A stretch of DNA of 21,673 bases from Priapulus caudatus (Eukaryota > Priapulida > Priapulimorpha > Priapulimorphida > Priapulidae): positions 48,764-70,436 of the forward strand of contig NW_014578030.1 in NCBI RefSeq assembly GCF_000485595.1, written 5' to 3'. Every line of letters begins with the position of its first letter. The stretch's first letter is position 1. This document shows positions 1 to 9,332 of the stretch, piece after piece. The position numbers were made by a program, and so were the translations under genes. Below the pieces are notes generated by a model. The model was not told the DNA's origin, did no database searches, and worked only from the letters and a program-made list of their open reading frames with translations.

Positions 1-132
1 GAACACAGACGCGCTATGGTGCACACACAGTATAGGCTTACGAACGTTCACCCAGGCTCAGCGTTGAGACGGCTATGGTACCCGCACGTAAGCTCCCGAG
101 TCCTCCATGTTATATCTGCACCGTGAACACCA

Positions 133-167
133 TACACACGCACGCACGTACGCACGCACGCACGCAC
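133..167. repeat. (ACGC)n microsatellite
   Basis: ACGC/ACGT tetranucleotides near the left edge. Confidence 0.9.
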
Positions 168-775
168 ATAACCCATAGTTCACGATCTACGTCCTAATGT
201 TTTCAACGTAATAAAGACAGGCTTTGCAGGCTGTTCTCCAGCAACAGCTATATAGCATTCGGTTAAATAGCAGCAGCGTGGCCTGCCTACCTAGTGTAGC
301 ACGCCGCCCCCTCCCTCTCCCTGGCAACCCTCCCTGGCCTCCTCGTCTGGATGCATCGTAGGCATGTCATGATGTGAGAGCTCCTGCACTTAACCTTCCC
401 TAAGCGTACCCTTTCCCTCCCACACGTACCTTTCTCCGACTTCTTCCCTTCCCCGCCTTCTTTCTCCCGCATGCACCCTTACCCTCCCCGCCCCCTTCCT
501 CCCACACCCTTGCCGATTCATACGATCATCTCTCCCACACACTTCCCCGCCTCCTCCTCCACACACCATTCTCCTCCCCGCCTCTTCTCTGCCGCACCAC
601 ACCCTGCCTCCTCCCTCATGCACCCTTCCCCTCCTCGCCTCCTCTGTCAGTCATGCAAGGTTTCCTCCCCGTGGTAGGGATTCTGCGAACGGGCGAGTCT
701 GTCCCACGTGGTGTGATCAACAGAGCTGCTGAGGCCAAAATAGAAATATTGATTAACAACAAGACATGACAGCGA

Positions 776-1205
776 CTCCCCCCTCCCAACCACCCTCCCC
801 CCTCCCAACCACCCTCCCCCTCTCTCTCTTGCTTCACCCTCCTTCCCTCGCTCTCTCCCACACTCCCTCCCTTGTGCCACCCTCCCTCCCTCGCTCTCTC
901 CGAACTTACTCTCTTGCGCCACCCTCCCTCCCTCGTTCTCTCCACACTCCCTCCCGCCCTTCCCCACCCGCCGCATTCCTTCCCTCCATTCCTCCACCCT
1001 CACACTCCCCTCCTCCCCCTTCCCTCTCTGCAATGCCTCCCTCCCTCCCTCGCACTCCCCACCCTCCCTTTCTCATAGCACTCCCTCTTCTCCTCCATTC
1101 TTCTCTGCCTGCACTCTTTCCAACTCTCCCACCACCCCCTCCCTTCCCGCGTCCTTTCCTCCCTCTCCTTCCTGATTCCCACCTTAATTTCCCTTATCTC
1201 TCTCT
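776..1205. repeat. Polypyrimidine tract with ~42-bp minisatellite
   Basis: Almost pure C/T. About three 42-43 bp units start at 835, 878 and 920 (CACCCTCCCTCCCTCGCTCTC). A similar but less regular C/T-rich stretch occupies 300-660. Confidence 0.85.
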
Positions 1206-1368
1206 CGCCACACCACCACGGATTAGACGCGTGATTTCCGTCGCATGGCTTCGGAGGCGGAAAGCATCTCGCCGGAGAAGAAGATGCGATCCCTTCTTCG
1301 TGCGAAAGTAGAGGAGGCTGAGCCGGGATTACACGAAGGAGGAATGCTGTGTGCGCACGTGCGAGCAT

Positions 1369-1369
<1 letters not shown>

Positions 1370-1462
<93 letters not shown>

Positions 1463-1800
1463 CACACAGCACGTGCGCGTACACCACACGAACCCACCGC
1501 AAACGACGCCGGCAACCAACCTGCACGCAACGCCGCGCGACGCAGAGCACGCGAACTAGCACGCACAGACAAAACCACACACACGCAAACCGCACGCAAC
1601 GCACGCCACGCACGCACCAAGCGCACGCGGCCGACAAGAACCAACACAACACAACCCACAAACAACCACACGCCACCCGCGCACGAACATCGCGCCACGC
1701 ACCACACACACAGCGCACGCACACACACACAACCAACGCACGCACGCACGGCACGCATACACACACACACACGCAACGCACGCCGTGCACAATGGACCAC
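1370..1800. repeat. (ACGC)n then (CA)n microsatellite with degenerate tail
   Basis: ACGC units at 1370-1400, a CA run at about 1401-1461, then CA- and CGCA-rich degenerate sequence to about 1790. Thr/His/Arg- and Cys/Val-rich open frames here are artefacts. Confidence 0.95.
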
Positions 1801-1904
1801 TGTGAGACTCCACACGCCAAATCTTGCATGGATTGACACAAGGTTTCACATCACTTAGCGGAAGCAGCGGATTTCATGGGGGGCTTCAGCGCAGAAAGAG
1901 GCAA

Positions 1905-2026
1905 TAACAAGAGAGAGAGGGGGAGGGAGAGGAAGAGGAGAACACAGGGTAAGGAGAGAGATACAGAGGGAGATGGGGGAGGAAGGGGAAGGAGGAGACA
2001 CAGGGTGAGGAGAAAGAGAGAAAGAG

Positions 2027-2063
<37 letters not shown>

Positions 2064-2075
2064 TAGAGAGAGAGA

Positions 2076-2141
<66 letters not shown>

Positions 2142-2150
2142 CAGACAGAG
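1905..2150. repeat. (GA)n microsatellite
   Basis: Interrupted GAGA tract, purest at 2082-2132, with purine-rich sequence continuing to about 2390. Open frames on either strand here are low-complexity by-products. Confidence 0.95.
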
Positions 2151-2399
2151 AGCGGTGCACAGACGGTGTAATGTAGAAGGTGTGGGAAAGACGGGAGGGA
2201 TGGGGTAGGGAGAAAGAGGTGGCGTGCAGAAGGGCAAAAATGTGGCAGGGGGGAGCGGGGAAGAGAAGAAGCGAGATGGTGTAGCCTGGGCAAGAAGCAG
2301 GGAAGAAGGGGAAAGATGGGGGTAGGCAACTAGAGAAGGAGGAAGGAGGGAGAGAAGGGTGGAGGAAGGAGAAGACGAGACGCTTGTACAGGTCAAAAA

Positions 2400-2962
2400 C
2401 CGCACACAGCGGGCCTAACACCGAACTAACTACGCACGCACACGCGGCCATCTCGCAATTCACGTGTGCGATGATTTATTGCCTAGCTCTCACATTATTT
2501 AAGAGTGTGGCAATATGTGGCAATATGTGGCAATCATCTATCGCTAGGCGCAGCGAGCGATGGCATGTACGCTGGCATGGCAATCACGGAGGATGCAAGC
2601 TTCCGTTCCGTAGCCAAATGAGGCAATTTTCGGGCGCAAAACCCGCTGCAATTTTGCGCGTAGTTACATGCCGCAATTAGCCAGAGTGACTGTGTAACTA
2701 GATTCGGCAATCGCCTCGAGTATAGCACGCGCGCTTCGCTTCCGACACCCACTATGCGAGCATGCCAATTACGTTGCCACGAATGTGGTGATGATCCACT
2801 AGTGACTAACTAAGCCATCGGAGGGTTTCTGCCCCGGGGGGATTACTGGCCGGATTACTAGACGTTACAAGTATACAACCCGATCCCCGATTTCCCGGGA
2901 TAGTATCGAATTTGCGTATTTTAATTGCACCCAAATTTCAAAAGCTATATCTAGGTGATATT
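2400..2962. other. Unique sequence with recurrent GGCAAT words
   Basis: Includes a 10-bp tandem (GTGGCAATAT, nearly three units, 2507-2533) and scattered GGCAAT/GCAATT words to about 2768. No gene was recognised. Confidence 0.5.
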
Positions 2963-2965
2963 ATA

Positions 2966-2997
<32 letters not shown>

Positions 2998-3031
2998 TGC
3001 GTGCGTGTGTGCGTGCGTGAGTGCGTGCGTG
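2963..3031. repeat. (TG)n / (GCGT)n compound microsatellite
   Basis: TGTGTG for about 16 bp, then GCGT units with interruptions. Confidence 0.95.
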
Positions 3032-3303
3032 CTTTATAAATTTGAGTGCTGACACAGCACCAACATGAGAGGCAGCATCATCCGTTGTTACGTATCCAAA
3101 CATCTGTAACTATGAGATGCCCCCCGCACACACCGAGTGCACTCCCTCGGGCGTTGTCATGGTCACCAGCGCACGCGCGCGCGCGCAACTCTCGCTCGTC
3201 TGCCGCGGCACCACGACAATCGACGGTCGACAAAAAACGTGGTTCCGCAACGGAAGCCTCCTTCCCTGCTAACTATATAAACGCTGCACCTCGAACACCG
3301 GAT

Positions 3304-3597
3304 TCAATCGCCACATTGATTTATCATATTCCTGGTGCGTGGGTTGGGCCGCCGTCGGGGGGGGGGGAGGGAGCAGCAAAAAACACAACTAACAAATACA
3401 GTAGTTCTCTCCGCCCCACCAGGAAACTCTAAAGGCATATTGCTCCAGACTACAAACAAATTCCACGTCCAAACACTAACTCTCGATATATCAGCTGAAG
3501 GAAGCCTGCTAACATCAACAGTTGGAAGCACCTCCTCGTGTCAATCGCCTCATTGATTTATCATATTCCTCGTGCGTGGGTTGGGCCGTGGTCGGGG
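3304..3597. repeat. 57-bp direct repeats bracketing the dispersed repeat
   Basis: TCAATCGCC-CATTGATTTATC...GTGCGTGGGTTGGGCCG occurs at 3304-3360 and 3541-3597, about 237 bp apart and with only a few differences. Either a 237-bp tandem duplication that lost its second half, or terminal direct repeats of a small element. An eleven-G run lies at 3357-3367. Confidence 0.75.
3374..3540 (+). repeat. Dispersed repeat, copy 1
   Basis: Matches 11321-11482. This copy is bracketed by a direct repeat (3304-3360 and 3541-3597), which copy 2 lacks. Confidence 0.85.
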
Positions 3598-3973
3598 GCA
3601 GCACGCTACTTGGCAAACTGCCAACAGCGTTTTGCCCCCGCTCGTCGCTCACCGCTGCAGCACACACGCATTTACGCTCGAAACTACGATAACGGCATAT
3701 CGCGCGTCCCCCACGGGCCATCCACCCGCGGAGCGAGGTCAATCCAATACTGAAGGACTTCGCGTACGACTGTCGCGATAGCTAGGAGAACATCCATCGC
3801 GCGATGCTGACGACGACTGCACGATCTTTCGTCGTCGATCAAGCGAGCGATTCCCCACGGCCACTCTTCACAACACACTTCTCATGGAGTCAAGCCTCGG
3901 CGACCGAGCGGGGGGAACAGTGGGGGATGCGTGGACCGAGCGGGAAGAAAATTTAACCCAAGACCGCAGAGTC

Positions 3974-4673
3974 ACCTAGTGAGTAAAAATGCAGTTATCC
4001 TGCACCGTAACCATGTTGGGGACCCAGACACTTACGGCAGCATTGTTAAGATGTATGTGATAACTAGTTTTTTTTTCCAAAGCTGGAGATTGGGGTGGTA
4101 GAATGGGGTCAGGGCAGAATGAGATATATTGGTGGAAATTCGGCAGATTAAAGCAGATGGAAAACTCCCGTAGGAGTCAAATGGATTCTGTAACGTGCAC
4201 ATTCTACAGGTACATGGAACACTTAGCTGAGAATCTGACGCTATCATGGTTAGACGTCACCTTCGTAATAGGCAGATTTGCATCTGGTTATGTCTAACTA
4301 TGCGACTTCACAATTTGACCTACCATTTCCAAAACACCGTGAAATGATTTCGAGAAATTTATTCTCACAGGCCTGTATACCACAGGCAGGTACAAGGTGG
4401 TAGATATGTGTTCACGAGGAAACGTCCACCACGCATGCAAGCATCAAATTACAAGACTCCGATTTAATCACTGTAATTTAATGAAGTTACCGTGTATCAA
4501 TACGACCATTACGCACAGGGAAAACAGTGTACGACTAATTATTGCAATTAACTACCCTACTGCAACGACTCACAGAATCAGCACAAGGAAGGTCGTGGTA
4601 ACCAGGACGTCACCTGTCTGACAGTGACGTTACGATACCGCGTCTACGTGAAGTTTGTGGCTGGAGCGCCTAC
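3974..4673. other. MED15 intron 3, no feature seen
   Basis: AT-rich unique sequence immediately downstream of exon 3. No exon 4 could be identified. Confidence 0.55.
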
Positions 4674-4740
4674 CTGGGTGCTTACTATTAAAGTCCCTGA
4701 AGTGGATGATGAGTCTAGCTATGAATCCCATGTACTCCTC
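4674..4740 (-). CDS. MED15: MED15 exon 3 (KIX helix 3)
   Basis: The acceptor is GCCGTTTTTATAG (AG at 4742-4741) and the donor is GTAGGC (GT at 4673-4672). The 67 nt encode EEYMGFIARLIIHFRDFNSK, then H and P, then one base of the next codon. ARLIIHFRD matches the last KIX helix of animal MED15. The acceptor follows a thin pyrimidine tract, but both ends agree in phase with their neighbours. Confidence 0.92.
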
Positions 4741-7700
4741 CTATAAAAACGGCAAACAAACAGGAATGTATCTCGGGTCCGCACGCGCATTTCCGCCTCG
4801 TGTAGGTGTCGCTGTCGCGGCAGATTGGCACTGTTAGCGCTAAAAGAAATACCTCTCATTTAACGGCTATATATAGTACAGGGTGCGAAATTAACGATTC
4901 TGGAGTCAAATACTCCCTGATTTACTGTCGGACTCCCTGATTTGACATATGCAGGAGTCCGTGTGACTCCCTGAAAATTCTGCCATACGAACTAGTTCGT
5001 TCCGGAGCACGGCCTCGCGGAATTACTGTATTTTTTCAGCTAATGTCCAAAGATAATTTGGCAGACGTGCAACTGCATGAATCTTAAAAATAAGCACATG
5101 CGTTATTATTAAAGGGATCGTTTACTCTAGATTCTAGGGTTATTTTGAGTTAATTTAGGTTAAAATTACGCTACATAAAAAGTTTCATGGTTCAATCACC
5201 ATTAGAAATATTATTAAAAAATGTTTTAAAACTAACGACTACAGTTTGATTATAACGACGGTAGCGCCACTCAAAGCGCACGATCTGATAAGTTTGCGCA
5301 AAACCACTTTTCAGCAAAGGGCTACAGACCGAGGGTGTTTCTTATTTATTAATTGAAAAGCAAAAGGATTGTAATATCTTATAAACGACATATAGTTTCA
5401 GTTATAATATGGATAAATTTGCCATAAAATGAATATCGTTCGGTTAAATAGCATTTAGGTATAAATATAATTGCACTTTTGTAATTTGCCCTCGGTATGT
5501 AACGTGCAAAATAAATTGTCAAATACGCAACTTTTTCGGGGTGGCAGCACGGTCGCGGGTATCATGGCACCGTTCAAATTTCGTAGCGTTGATGCGTAAT
5601 TAAGTATAACAATTAAATTAGGTATCTGGTAACAAATACGTGTCGGTATAGACAATTTGTTATACAATAAGTACAGTTGTATGCAGTAAAATCCTAGAGT
5701 CTACTATCCCTTTAATATCTTTAAATTTGAACCTCAGACTACGGACTCCCTCATTTTGCTGCGGACTCCCTCTTTTTGAAAGCAGAGAGTCCAGTCCGTT
5801 GGACTCCCTTGTTCAAAAGTTAATTTCTACCCCTGTAGTAGCTATCACTCAAATTAAAACCTTGTAGTTTTGATGAACTCGTTTGTTGGGAAACAAGTCG
5901 AACAGCTGCCAAAACCAAGAAAGAAACATGAGATTGTCCCTGGAAGAATTAAATCAACTGAGAGAACCAATCGAAGGGGTAATGAGTAAATGCAATTCTC
6001 AGTAGACGCCGTCACTTTTGTAAACTTTTACTTCTGCAGAATCATTTTAAAGTTTTATCTTTGCTTTTCACATCATTCTCTAGGTAACAAACTAACCTAG
6101 AATTGGTATAAGACATGAAAACATGACTCACATGACCATAGCATAAAAAATTCTGCTGCATTCCACTCTTACACGATCACGAACGATAGAGAATAGCAAT
6201 GACTGTGGTGTTACCATAATAGTTCTAACAGTGCCAACACACCCACAAGGGTCACAATTACAATCGTATAGTAGTGATTACAACTGCACACAAGTGAAAC
6301 TACCTTGGTCTGAGCTTTGTTGAACACGTGTGTCTCCATGTCGTGAGCACTCTTGTTCGTGGGATTTCTCGATGCCAGCAAAGCCTCTTCACTGGAAGAA
6401 AGACAACCACATGCATGCCGTTTTAATATACCACATAGATATGTAGGCAGCATTGCATTCAATGTAATAACTACAGCTTGACTGAGAAATGTTCTCAGTT
6501 ATCCACATGGCTTATAGCACACAAAATTATTCCTTCTCGCGCAAAAAAAATCCATTGTAGTGATCAGTGGCGTCACAACATGTTTGGGCTGGGGGCCTGT
6601 AAGCAAAAATGAAATTGGGGCCCTAAACATGAATATTTTTTGATGGACCGTGCGCCGAGTGCCGGAGGTAGGAAGTGTGAAGGGGGGGGTCTGGGGGGTC
6701 TCATCCCACCGAAAATTTTGAAATCTAGACGCTCTAAAATGCTATTTCCAGCATTCTGAGGCTATTTTGAAAGTATGGGGGCCCCTTCAGGCTGGGGGCC
6801 CGTAGCGTTTTGCTACGGCAGCTCTACGGCTGTGATGCCCCTGGTAGTGATATAGCCAAGCAGTATGTAATTAGTAAATACTGATGTGAAGAATGTTGAA
6901 CGGAAGAATTTAGTGTCCACTGTCACTTTGAGACATGGTGACATTCGCATGTGTTCTGTTGCTAGTTTTTCTTACTATTAATAATTTAACTTTTAACCAT
7001 TTAATTTTGCTATGAAAATTGTCTAAACTAGAGATTGTGGTCCTCAAGGCAGAATCACTGGCATGTCCAGTAATTCCTAGTAAAACTGTTCCTACCATAA
7101 CAATTTTAAGTCTGCATAAAGGACGAATAGAATGAGGATAAAGATCAGAAGGATAAGGAAGTGGCAGGGAAGACGCAATAGAAAGATGAGGAATATACAT
7201 CACAGGATAAGTAAGTATTTTGCAGCAGAGGAAGCAAGGGGACAAGCAGGGTGTTGAAGAAGAGAACAAGGTGTGGTGGAGGTCGTGGTGGAAGAGGGGA
7301 ATGGAGAGGAGGGAATACACAAAGAGGAAGGCTGCTGTGCATAGGGTGAAGCAGAGAAGAAGAACACACACAAGAAATAGAGTGGGATAGGGTTAGGGTG
7401 AGATGAGGAAGGAAAAGTGTATAAGAGGTGCATGATGTGGATTCAAGACATAGGCCTAATACGTATAAAAATAGCGCTGAACAAAAGGGGCACAGAAACA
7501 CTGCATGCATATTTTAATGTCAGTAGTGACACAGATAGAACCGCAGCACTTGGCATTCAAAAATGACATTGCAGGCTGCAGTCACGTATTGGTGACAAGC
7601 TAAGCAATTTCTCATAGTTAATATCGTAACCTCATAATTTATAAATAATAGTCTTCAAAGTCCAAGGGACTATATCGAAGACAGATAGAGACATGTTGAT

Positions 7701-8836
7701 CAAATAGGCAGATCAACTGTCACGCGGATCGCAGTAGAAAAAGCCCCAAATTTGTAATTTACTAAAGAGTAAAGAGGAAGGGAGAGAAGCTTGACCCTTC
7801 GTGCCTTAGCTAGATCATAGATGTAGCTAGTGGCATAGCTCTAGTACTATAGCCGCTTACATTAACTGCCGCTGGGCTATAGACCGACCCATGGGGCATG
7901 CAATGGACCAACTTATCCCCAATGTATCCGGCTAAAAAAACGTCTGTGGTAGGCAATTAATGCCTCTTATCCGAAATGAATATGTCTTAAGTTATAGCCG
8001 CTACTAAAATTGAACCTCTAACTATCGTTGCAATGGTATACTTGCGGTATTTCTTGTGAACAAACATTCGATTTGCGAACTTCAAACGGCCATTTCTGGC
8101 GGCGCTGCAGCAGCGCCAGTCAGCGGGAACTATGTATTTCCGCATGTGGAGGGGTGGGCGGGTTGGGGTGGTTGTGGAAAAAAACATTGTTGTTGTCAAG
8201 TAACAAATTAAGCGATCAAAAGAGATTGTAATATTAGTTTTGTCATGAAAGATGAACAAATTACTATTATTAATTTGTTACTTGACAACAACAATGTTTT
8301 TGACCACAACCAACACAACCCGCCCACCCCTCCACATGCGGAAATACATAGTTCCCGCTGACTGGCTGGAGTAAGTTGGTCCCGAGCATTCGTAATGGTT
8401 GATGCTATAGCCCAGCGGCAGTTAATGTAAGCGGCTATAGTACTAGAGCTACTAGTGGCAATGCTTACATATGTTTATGTTTTGTTTTATTTAAGCGTAG
8501 TGTGCGTCTTGTCGTCGTGTACCCACAGCGGCTAGGCATTAAATGAATGCTACAAACAAATGTGCAAGTGTTTACTACTAGGAAATAGATTCGTACATGA
8601 TACAGACTACAGACTACAGTACACCTACTGTACAGCGTAAAACATCCTACCGGTTACTACACTATTATGTGACTATAGTGCTGCCTGTTACGGTCGGCCA
8701 AATCGGGTGTACATATTTTACGTCATCAGTTATCACTATGATTACGCGCTTACATCTGAGCCCTCGCTTTCTGCCGTAACTCCGTAGTACGCCAACTTTG
8801 GTCGCCAACATTTCTCTGTTGTGCATCCGCCATCAT
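4674..8836 (-). CDS. MED15: MED15 (Mediator tail subunit 15), 5' part: exons 1-3, KIX domain
   Basis: Spliced gene, partial at its 3' end. Coding parts are 8754-8836, 6304-6391 and 4674-4740; joined they give 79 residues without a stop. MED15 is the Mediator tail subunit whose N-terminal KIX three-helix domain binds transcription activators such as SREBP. Recognition rests on remembered MED15 sequence: a tryptophan-arginine start followed by LRQK...QI (exon 1), SAHDMETHVFNKAQTK (exon 2) and EEYMGFIARLIIHFRDF (exon 3), in the family order and spacing. Junction phases agree: exon 1 ends after two codon bases, exon 2 supplies the third, exons 2/3 meet in phase 0, and exon 3 ends in phase 1. The CBP/p300 KIX domain fits much worse. 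Introns of 2362 and 1563 bp are loaded with MITEs. I could not find exon 4; the glutamine-rich middle and C-terminal domain should lie left of the window. Confidence 0.92.
4879..5835. mobile_element. CAGGG-type MITE, interrupted copy
   Basis: The tips CAGGGTGCGAAATTAAC and (inverted) CAGGGGTAGAAATTAAC bound the element, and TAGTA flanks it at 4874-4878 and 5836-5840. Without the nested insertion it measures about 354 bp, the size of the copy at 14174-14524. ACTCCCT-like motifs repeat near both ends. It lies in MED15 intron 2. Confidence 0.88.
5113..5711. mobile_element. 599-bp MITE with TTAA target duplication, nested
   Basis: Inverted tips are AGGGATCGTTTACTCTAG at the left and its near match (three changes in 18) at the right. 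TTAA flanks at 5109-5112 and 5712-5715. The uninterrupted host copy has a single TTAA at this point (near 14407), proving the insertion. TTAA fits piggyBac-type transposition. A TA duplication with AAAGGG-type tips cannot be excluded, since TTAA contains TA. The interior is AT-rich and non-coding; the open frame 5455-5667 (-) is not credible. Confidence 0.9.
6304..6391 (-). CDS. MED15: MED15 exon 2 (KIX core)
   Basis: The acceptor is a pyrimidine tract ending in TTTCTTCCAG; the first exon base (6391) completes the Ile codon begun in exon 1. The exon encodes EEALLASRNPTNKSA and then HDMETHVFNKAQTK, and ends exactly before GTAGTT (GT at 6303-6302), leaving phase 0. The DMExHVFxKAxT signature is the most recognisable part of the MED15 KIX domain. 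No stop or frameshift. Confidence 0.93.
6565..6843. mobile_element. hAT-type MITE with perfect 8-bp target duplication
   Basis: A 279-bp element. Its tips CAGTGGCGTCACA and (inverted) CAGGGGCATCACA fit the hAT consensus. Identical GTAGTGAT octamers flank it at 6557-6564 and 6844-6851. The interior is G-rich and non-coding. It sits about 170 bp upstream (in transcription direction) of the MED15 exon 2 acceptor. Confidence 0.93.
6852..7826. other. MED15 intron 1 sequence, no further element seen
   Basis: Includes a purine-rich stretch at about 7140-7400 whose complement gives three overlapping open frames on the minus strand. None looks like a real protein. Confidence 0.6.
7836..8451. mobile_element. 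616-bp foldback element with 9-bp target duplication
   Basis: The terminal inverted repeats are perfect over 47 bp (7836-7882 and 8405-8451), beginning TAGCTCTAGTACTATAGCC. A second inverted block of 95 bp (8116-8210 and 8271-8365) has about four mismatches around a 60-bp loop. The left arm carries about 190 bp more than the right between these blocks. The 9-bp direct repeat CTAGTGGCA flanks the element exactly (7827-7835 and 8452-8460). Long terminal repeats with a 9-bp duplication point to the Mutator/MULE type, though the family assignment is an inference. It lies in MED15 intron 1. Confidence 0.9.
8754..8836 (-). CDS. MED15: MED15 exon 1 (start codon, KIX helix 1 region)
   Basis: Translation starts at one of two adjacent ATGs (8836-8834 or 8833-8831). 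The second has the better context, with A at -3 and G at +4. The 27 complete codons read MMADAQQRNVGDQSW then RTTELRQKARAQ, and the exon ends with the first two bases of an isoleucine codon. The donor is GTAAGC, with GT at 8753-8752. The length and the W-R..-RQK-QI pattern match the N-terminus of animal MED15. The open frame is too short for ordinary ORF lists; it was found by looking for a phase-2 donor that fits the exon at 6304-6391. Confidence 0.9.
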
Positions 8837-8935
8837 TGCGCGTGTAGACGAATACGTAAGTATTCCAAACACAAACGCGTTCGCTTATTGGTCGCACTAT
8901 CTACGGCGACATGATGACGTCATCGACTACCTCCA
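8837..8935 (-). promoter_or_regulatory. MED15: MED15 promoter: CCAAT box and CRE
   Basis: Read on the minus strand, a CCAAT box lies at 8891-8887 (GACCAATAAG), about 50 bp upstream of the start codon. A perfect palindromic CRE, TGACGTCA, lies at 8922-8915, about 80 bp upstream. CCAAT (NF-Y) with CRE (CREB/ATF) at this spacing is a common layout of TATA-less housekeeping promoters. There is no clear TATA box. The transcription start cannot be placed from sequence alone. Confidence 0.55.
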
Positions 8936-8982
8936 CCACTGTACTCTGTACTCTACTCTGTAGTCTGTACCTTTGGTCTGTA

Positions 8983-9016
8983 CTGCCACTGGCACTGCCA
9001 CTGGCACTGCCACTGG
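8983..9016. repeat. 12-bp tandem repeat
   Basis: Nearly three copies of CTGCCACTGGCA, about 150 bp upstream of the MED15 start codon. Confidence 0.9.
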
Positions 9017-9096
9017 TAACTGAGTGTTTTCGGAAAAATTATAATCACATTATTTCACTCAATTTATTTCATTTTTGATCTGCGGGTGTATTTTCC

Positions 9097-9132
9097 TTTA
9101 CAGTAAGCTTTATGTTTACAGTAAGCTTTATG
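9097..9132. repeat. 18-bp perfect duplication
   Basis: TTTACAGTAAGCTTTATG occurs twice in tandem. Confidence 0.9.
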
Positions 9133-9201
9133 TTGATTACAGCGGCTTATTGAAGTATGACGGACAGTCCAGTAACCGTTCGCATAGGAATTGAGACGTC
9201 T

Positions 9202-9304
9202 GCTGTGCAGCTGAGAACAATATAATATATAATTATAATATTGTTATATATATATACAACATATAATACATATAATACATTTATATTGTTCTCGGCTGTA
9301 CAGC
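9202..9304. repeat. Short inverted repeat with AT-rich loop
   Basis: Arms 9202-9225 and 9281-9304 (GCTGTGCAGCTGAGAAC and its inverted match with two changes) enclose 55 bp of almost pure A/T. It may be a tiny MITE, but no target duplication is visible. Confidence 0.7.
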
Positions 9305-9332
9305 AAGGAATGATACGATACATGTACAATGT

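Noticed and set aside
287-2408. Numerous long open frames in the simple-repeat block
   Set aside because: All are Ser/Leu/Pro, Thr/His, Cys/Val or Arg/Glu runs dictated by CT, CA and GA repeats, and they overlap on both strands.
7385-7400. Telomere-like TAGGGTTAGGG
   Set aside because: Only two units, inside a general purine-rich stretch.
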